64,000 nt of DNA from positions 558,001 to 622,000 of the forward strand of contig FJUW01000035.1 of assembly GCA_900074885.1 (NCBI GenBank). Reading direction: 5' to 3'. Position 1 is the first letter of the stretch. Each line of letters begins with the position of its first letter. The notes under the pieces are model-generated. The model was not told the origin of the DNA. It searched no databases and was given only the letters and a program-made list of their open reading frames with translations. The translations under genes were made by a program, and so were the position numbers. Origin of the DNA: Rhynchosporium graminicola. Lineage: Eukaryota > Ascomycota > Leotiomycetes > Helotiales > Ploettnerulaceae. This document shows positions 58,263 through 64,000 of this stretch, in pieces.

Positions 58263-58628
58263 ACTTAGAGTAAGTCTATAAAGTTAAAAGAAAAGTCGAC
58301 TATTAGATCGAATAAGGGGTCGATAGGGATATTAGAACTAGAGAGTTCCGCGCTTACTAACTTAGTATCTTTAGGTACTCTCTCCTTTTCCTATTTCTTC
58401 TTTTCTTCCTTTTCTAGAGCTTTAAGAATATTAAGCTTAGCTATCGAGTTCAGACTAATAGTAATTATCTTTTATTACTTTTCGTATAAGAAACGTTTCT
58501 ATTTCTTCAGACGAAGAATCTTAGCTATAGCTTCTTCCTCCTCTATATTAAGTTTCTTAATCTGAGAATCTAAGGATTCCTAGTCCCGCGCTAAGGGTAT
58601 ACGATTATTGACTCGAATATCGTATATT
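58263..58628 (-). pseudogene. Coiled-coil protein relic, minus strand
   Basis: A minus-strand frame of about 110 codons with three or four RIP stops. It reads ESLDSQIKKLNIEEEEAIAK, then ILRLKKQKRFLYEK, then NSIAKLNILKALEKEEKKK, ending near PIDPLFDLIVD. Length and heptads suggest a long coiled coil. Small proteins with a RLRKQ(K/R)RFL motif and a RGL.SLDEL segment are, to my memory, frequent beside transposons in ascomycete genomes, but I cannot name a function. Its N-terminal side is cut by the B3 LTR at 58629. Confidence 0.5.
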
Positions 58629-58896
58629 TGTAACGACACAAGACTCAAGGCGGTATACAAGCAAGAATAAACGAGTAGAGAGGCTAAGAGCGATCTTATA
58701 TAGTCTATTACGAAGGAAACAAAAAGATAAGGAAGGAAGAAGAAGAGAGATAGAGTATAAGGCACCTTATATATATATGCCGGTACTAGCCCGATACTAT
58801 ACCGAGTCAGATACTAGTTCTGCCGGGATACTTATGAACTTAGGCCCTAGTATCTATCTTTCTTCTTATATGATATTCAGGTGAGCTATCGTTATA
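58629..58896 (-). repeat. 3' LTR of B3
   Basis: 268 bp. It begins TGTAACGACACAAGACTC with the TG intact, the least RIPped B LTR end in the window. The hairpin GAGCTTA-ACCC-TAAGCTC follows at about 58914-58931. Confidence 0.95.
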
Positions 58897-59408
58897 TTAC
58901 CCCCTCCTTAAGAAGAGCTTAACCCTAAGCTCAGAAGGTTATAGTTTATACTAGAATTAGTCTTTATTATAACTGTTTTCGTCGATATTCGCGTAATAAG
59001 CGCTAGCCGCTCTTTAGTAGTAGTAAATTCTTTATCAGGTTCTAACTAGTTACGTCGCTATAATAGTACTATATTAGTTATAGCTTCCAAATCGGGCAGT
59101 AAGCGGTATTTACTTTATCTATTTATAATAGGAGTCGAGTTTAAGTAGAGCGTAGGGTATATAAAGGAAGGGGTTTATTAATATTAGAGCCTTTCCTTTT
59201 TAACTACGATAACTACTTTAACTTATAAGTTTACTCTCCCTAGACTGCAATATAGCTCCTATAGTAAGTATTATTACTAACTACTATAGTAGTCTACTAT
59301 AATCTTATATATTAATCAACCCAATTAACTCTTCTCTTAATATAAGTAAGTTTCCTATCTTAGTTTTAGGGATAATCCTTAAGTGTAGTATAGGAGTTTT
59401 ACGGATCT

Positions 59409-60376
59409 ATAATACTAACTCCTATAGTGCCTTTACTAGTTCCTGCCGGTACTCTTTCGGCGGCGTATTATATATATTACTTATAATATATTCGCGCTTT
59501 CCTTAAGATAAAGTATAATAATACTCTTATTTTAGAACTCTTATACTTATTTAATAAGCTTAACTCTAAGCTTTATAAGTATTATTCAGCGTTAAAAAGC
59601 AGTTATAAGTATATAAGTTACTTAAATATAAATATAGTTATATATACTAACGCGTTATAGTTACCTAACTATATTAATACAGAATATACTATTTTATCTA
59701 GTTTACTTCCTAGTAGCGAAGCTAAGAATATAGAGCCAAATCGGGGTAGTATTATAGCTACCTATAAGGCTATTAATTAGATCTATTATCTCGCGAAATC
59801 TACTACTCTTACTACTACGTTAGAGATTACTACTATATAATTAGTAGAGACTTAGGCTTTAAGGCGTTCTATAGAGAAAGTATTTAAGGAGTTAAAGTTT
59901 ATTAAAGTAATAAGTTACGATCTTAAACTCTTAGATACTAGTATAATACTAATGCGATATAGGATTTAGATCTTCTAATAGTTAATTTAGCGAAGTCTAA
60001 GTTAATAGCCGAAATAGCGTTAAAGTAGACGAAGGAATTAAATAGTATTATATAGGAATTTATAAAGAAAGTTATATTTAAAGCTATAATATCTAACGCT
60101 AGAGGAAAGAGGAATTTACTTTCTAGTTTAGAGATAGCGTCAGATCTAGATACTCCCGGACTCTCTCTAAAGAAGAAAGCCTATAGGATTAGCTATTATA
60201 CTTAGTCTACTACTAGGGCTATATTAGTAGATTTAAGTAAGGAGTTAGATATAGTAGTTCTAGTTCTAGATATTCCAGATTTACTAGAAGCTCCGGAGAA
60301 CTTAAGAGAGAAAGCTAGTAAAGTAGAAGTAGTTAAAGAAGTAGAGTTTTAGATACGGTATTATTATAGAGTATAA
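59409..60376 (+). pseudogene. Antisense extra ORF of B3 (two exons)
   Basis: Exons 59409-59906 and 59963-60376, 56-nt intron between, 968 bp overall as in B1 and B2. This copy is the easiest to read: KYNNTLILELLYLFNKLNSK near 59515, NRGSIIATYKAINQIYYLAK near 59740-59800, and in exon 2 AKSKLIAEIALK near 60000 followed by KELNSIMQEFIKK (one TAG and one ATA restored). ATG appears as ATA at the start. The protein would be about 303 residues, mostly helical, with a basic patch near residue 235 and an acidic C-terminal part. Unknown function. Confidence 0.75.
59907..59962 (+). other. 56-nt intron in the antisense ORF of B3
   Basis: GTAATAAGT donor, ACTAAT branch-like site, ATATAG acceptor, same place and length as in the other copies. 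Confidence 0.7.
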
Positions 60377-63300
60377 TTAGGAGATTATTCCTAGTAATAA
60401 ATTCTAATACTAGTAACTATAATAGCTTATTATTCTCTAAGTAATTATAGTTATCTATTCCGTCTTCTTAAGCTTTAATCTACTAATCTAGTTTATATAG
60501 AAGTCTAAGTTTACTTAAGTTAGTAATATAGAAGTCTCTAAGCTTATATAGAGTACTTATTAAGTCAGAAGCGTTATACTAAGTTAAGTCCAGGTTATAG
60601 CTTAGCTAGCTAACTTAATACTTTAGATTACATCTTAGGAGCTATATAGCGAGTATATCTTATAACTCTTACTCTTCTTAAGTAGTAATAACCTCCGGGA
60701 GTAAGTTTAATAACTCCTAGCTTAATAATAAGTCGTCCGAGTCCTTAAAAAGTAATTCGGGAGCGAATATATCGTATATAAAAGATCCCGGGAGTAAATC
60801 TAGCTTATAGGAGTATCCGATCTTAGCTAGGACCTAGTATAGTCTTACTTAGAGACTAGATAGCTTCTTATTTAGCTAGTAATTCTTAAGGTTTCTTATA
60901 AAGAGAAATACCTTATTTTCAATTTCCTAGTTAATATTACGCCGTTTCGGGTCAGTTATAGCGCTTATCTTATACTAAGTAGCTAGTATATTAGCTTTTA
61001 TAACCTCGATAGCGGATTTAGTACGTTTAGCTAAGGATTTAGTATTAGTATAATTAAGCTTCTCTTACGGTATTAATCCGGTAGATTACTTCTAGTCCTA
61101 GCTATTCCGTAGTAATATACTATATTTAAGAGTATATAGCGCTATACCGATAGAGTCGTAAGGTAAAGTTACTTAGGCGCGGTCTATTATTAGTAGTAAT
61201 TCGCCCTAATTACTCTAGTAGTAATTAATAAAAGATCTAAAGTATTAGTTAATATACTAATTTATAATCTCCGTTTATCTATTAGTTTACTAGTAGAAAG
61301 AGATAAAGAGCTTAACCTTAATTCTAATTATATAGTAAAACTCTTACTAGAAGGATAAGACTAACTAAGCTCCTTAGTCGGATATAATTAACTTAGGAGT
61401 ATATCCGAAATAATATATCTATTAGATAAATAACGTTACTATCCCGCGAGTATCGATATTATAATAGCACAGTATCGATATAGAGTCCTTCCCTAGGCAG
61501 TCGATAAATACTAATATCCTATTAAATCCTTAGTTATTAGGCGGGAAGTCCTTAAAATCTATAGCTAAGTACTATATAGAGTAGCTAAGTACTAGTAATA
61601 AGTAGAGGAATCCTTACTATTTTATTTACTTCGGATAAGAGTACTAATAGAAGCGTTAATTATAAGTATACTATTTTATATCCGATACGAGTCCTTTCTA
61701 GTAGTAATAAGTAGAAATTATTTCGGTAGTCTTACGAGTATTTAGATAAGCAGAGGAAACTTAATTATAGATTTCGCTAATTAAATAGGTATATAGTAGA
61801 GTATAGCGTTATACGTATAGATAACTATTATAAAGTAGTAACTTATTATTAATAGTATAGCTATCTCCTAATATATTCTGTTTATTAGAGAATAATTCTT
61901 AGTTAAATTAGTATAGTTTCTCGATCAAATTAAAGGAGTTATATATAAGTTCCGGTAGCGNAGTCCTTTCTAGTAGTAATAAGTAGAAATTATTTCGGTA
62001 GTCTTACGAGTATTTAGATAAGCGGAGGAAACTTAATTATAGATTTCGCTAATTAAATAGGTATATAGTAGAGTATAGCGTTATACGTATAGATAACTAT
62101 TATAAAGTAGTAACTTATTATTAATAGTATAGCTATCTCCTAATATATTCTGTTTATTAGAGAATAATTCTTAGTTAAATTAGTATAGTTTCTCGATCAA
62201 ATTAAAGGAGTTATATATAAGTTCCGGTAGCGTATTAGTCCTTAGCGATATTAGGTATATATAACTAATTTAATCGATATAATACTTAGCTAGTTCCGCG
62301 TTAATCCTAAGGTCTAGGCGGTCTAGAGGTAGTAAAACCCGAGATCTACTATCCTATTTCTATTATTCTTATATTATTAGATCTTATTCCCTATAGCTAA
62401 GGATATTAGCTTTAGCGTTATCTTTACTAAGTATATATATAATTTGAAAGTTAAATTCGGAAAGGAATTCTATCTATCTAGCTTATTTACTAGTTAGGAC
62501 CTTAGTAGTTATAAAGTATTCTAAGGATCGATAATCTATATATATGCCGGTATAATATTATAGAGATATAAGTTCCGGTCTCTATTTCCGGAAAAACTTA
62601 ATAATAGCGTATAGCTTCTTATTATAGATCTTCTAGTTTAGTTTATATCTATTAAGAATATAAGAGTAGAATCTAATTAGATACTACTAATTATCTTTAT
62701 ATAATTAGAAGATAACTTTAGCTATTATACTATTAGAAGTATTAGTTTCTAGTTTAGTTTATAATTCAGGGTCGAAATAGTATAGTTTCTGTATTAATAG
62801 TAGCTATTAATATAAATTATCGAAGGACTTCTTATAATTATTAGTAAAATTCTATAGTACTATAAGCCGAGTAAATACTAAGAGAGGTTTAGTAATAAGG
62901 CTGAAATTCCGAATAAATTAATAGTAGAACTCACAGAATCCTAGGAAAGATTTCATAGCTATTACTATTTCGGAGTACTTCTAGTCTACTAATAGTATTA
63001 CCTTCTCGGGATCTGGCTCGATTCCGTTAGTAATAATAATATATCTAAGGTATTTAGTCCGAGTAATATGGAATTCGCTTTTCTTAATATCTACTTAAAG
63101 TCCGGTATCTATTAAGCGTTGTAGTACTAATTTAACGTATTCCTTATATTCCTAGAGCGTTTCCGAGTATATAAGGATATTATCTAGGTAAGTTATATAG
63201 AAATTATCTAAGTAATCTAATAGTATATTATTTATATATCGCTAGTACGTATTAAGTCTATTATAGAGCCTAAAAGGTAATACTTTATATTTATAAGATC

Positions 63301-64000
63301 CGAAGTAAGTTCAGAAAGTAGTATACTCCTCTGATTCGAGGTCTATACGAATATAGTTAAATACTACCCGGATATCTAGTTTAGTAAAGATTACTACTTT
63401 AGATATACGAGTTAAAAGCTTATTAATCCTAAGTATTAGGTATAAATCCTTTCGAGTGATTATATTAAGCTTATAATAATTAATATAGAAGTATAATCCT
63501 CTATCGGCCTTTTTAATAAATAGTATAAGTAATATAAAGGGACTTTAGCTAGATTCGATAAATCCCTTATTTAGGTTCTCTATAAAATACTTCTTAGTTA
63601 CTTATAATTCGTCTGTAGATTACTAATATAAAAGCGAATATACGTTAGGTAATAGTTCTTCTAAAATAATTTTATAATTATATAAGTAATATAGCAGAAG
63701 AATATTAGAATCCCGCTTAGAAAAAGCTTCCTTAAGAGTATAGTACTATTCCGGTAGCTTTTTAGCTATAAGTTATTTAGTATTAGGATCCTTAGGAGAG
63801 TCGCTATTTAGATAGTCTTATAAGAGGCGGTTTATCTCGTAGATACTAATAAAGAATAATTCGGAACCTTTATGTTTTATATTAAAGTAAAAAGCTATAG
63901 TACTAATTTAGTAAATCGGAATTAGTTTCTAGATCCTCGGAAGTTAAGAGAAGTACTTATAGTAGGGTTTCGGCATAAGTACTTTTCTTAATAAATTTAG
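60377..64000 (-). pseudogene. pol relic of B3, incomplete
   Basis: Chromodomain near 60510-60690, integrase about 60850-62060, RNase H about 62400-62780, RT about 62940-63620 (the YLDN region near 63170-63200), all on the minus strand, by alignment with B1 (positions sum to 86572 left of the N and 86844 right of it). The window ends before protease. Confidence 0.85.
61690..62232. repeat. 271-bp direct duplication around a single N
   Basis: 61690-61960 and 62962-minus-1000, that is 61962-62232, are the same sequence with one A/G difference seen by eye, separated by the N at 61961. B1 and B2 have this segment once. This is best explained as two overlapping contig ends that were joined without merging. 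Confidence 0.9.

Larger units (their letters stand above)
58629..64000 (-). mobile_element. B3: family B element, minus strand, running off the window
   Basis: A 268-bp 3' LTR, purine tract and hairpin, antisense ORF, then pol on the minus strand up to RT. The 5' part (protease, gag, 5' LTR) lies beyond 64000. It contains the N at 61961 and a duplicated 271 bp. The 5-mer before the LTR is ATATT. Confidence 0.93.

Overview
The window is an AT-rich, gene-poor block of a filamentous ascomycete (Pezizomycotina) genome, most like the AT isochores of RIP-active, often plant-associated fungi with a 'two-speed' genome. By eye, CpA/TpG are scarce and TpA is everywhere. Nearly every recognisable reading frame belongs to an LTR retrotransposon and is broken at CAA, CAG and TGG codons turned into TAA or TAG, the footprint of repeat-induced point mutation (RIP: C to T in CpA, both strands). 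No RIP index was calculated. I found no rRNA, tRNA or CRISPR.

I label the element families: A (Ty3/gypsy, 235-243 bp LTRs, TATGACG...CGTCATA), B (Ty3/gypsy chromovirus, 268 bp LTRs, TGTAACG...CGTTACA), C and D (Ty1/copia, LTRs 221 and 178 bp), E (194 bp LTRs, gag only), F (202 bp LTRs, short, B-like LTR 3' half) and G (Ty3/gypsy, LTR about 570-640 bp).

Layout: 1-3709 G(-) pol; 3710-8623 C(+) with an F(-) fragment at 5378; 8624-14200 D(-); 14201-14838 G(-) LTR; 14843-16382 E; 16383-17440 an older gag relic; 17531-19259 a non-RIPped island; 19260-20166 RIPped sequence; 20167-27943 complete B1(+); 28405-34779 G(+) with F inside; 34780-57681 A(-), itself split by A(+) (38976-45554), by B2(-) (46763-56047) and by a non-mutated solo LTR (56841-57328); 57682-58262 the rest of G(+); 58263-58628 a coiled-coil gene relic; 58629-64000 B3(-), running off the end. 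Target-site duplications (GATAC, CTTTT, CCTAT, GTAGA, GAGAT, GCCTT) fix the order of nesting.

The one intact gene, at 18348-18804, encodes a 136-residue cysteine-rich secreted protein (signal peptide, six Cys, one 46-nt intron). It lies alone between 46-bp terminal inverted repeats, the classic setting of an effector gene in an AT isochore.

The least expected feature is in family B. All three copies carry, between integrase/chromodomain and the 3' LTR, an extra ORF of about 303 codons on the strand opposite to gag-pol, interrupted by a 56-nt spliceosomal intron at the same place in each copy. A and F (identical stem) and B (different stem) also share a small hairpin just upstream of the polypurine tract. 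Two places look like assembly problems or very recent rearrangements: a 1508-bp near-perfect tandem duplication (45503-48518) and a 271-bp duplication around the single N at 61961.
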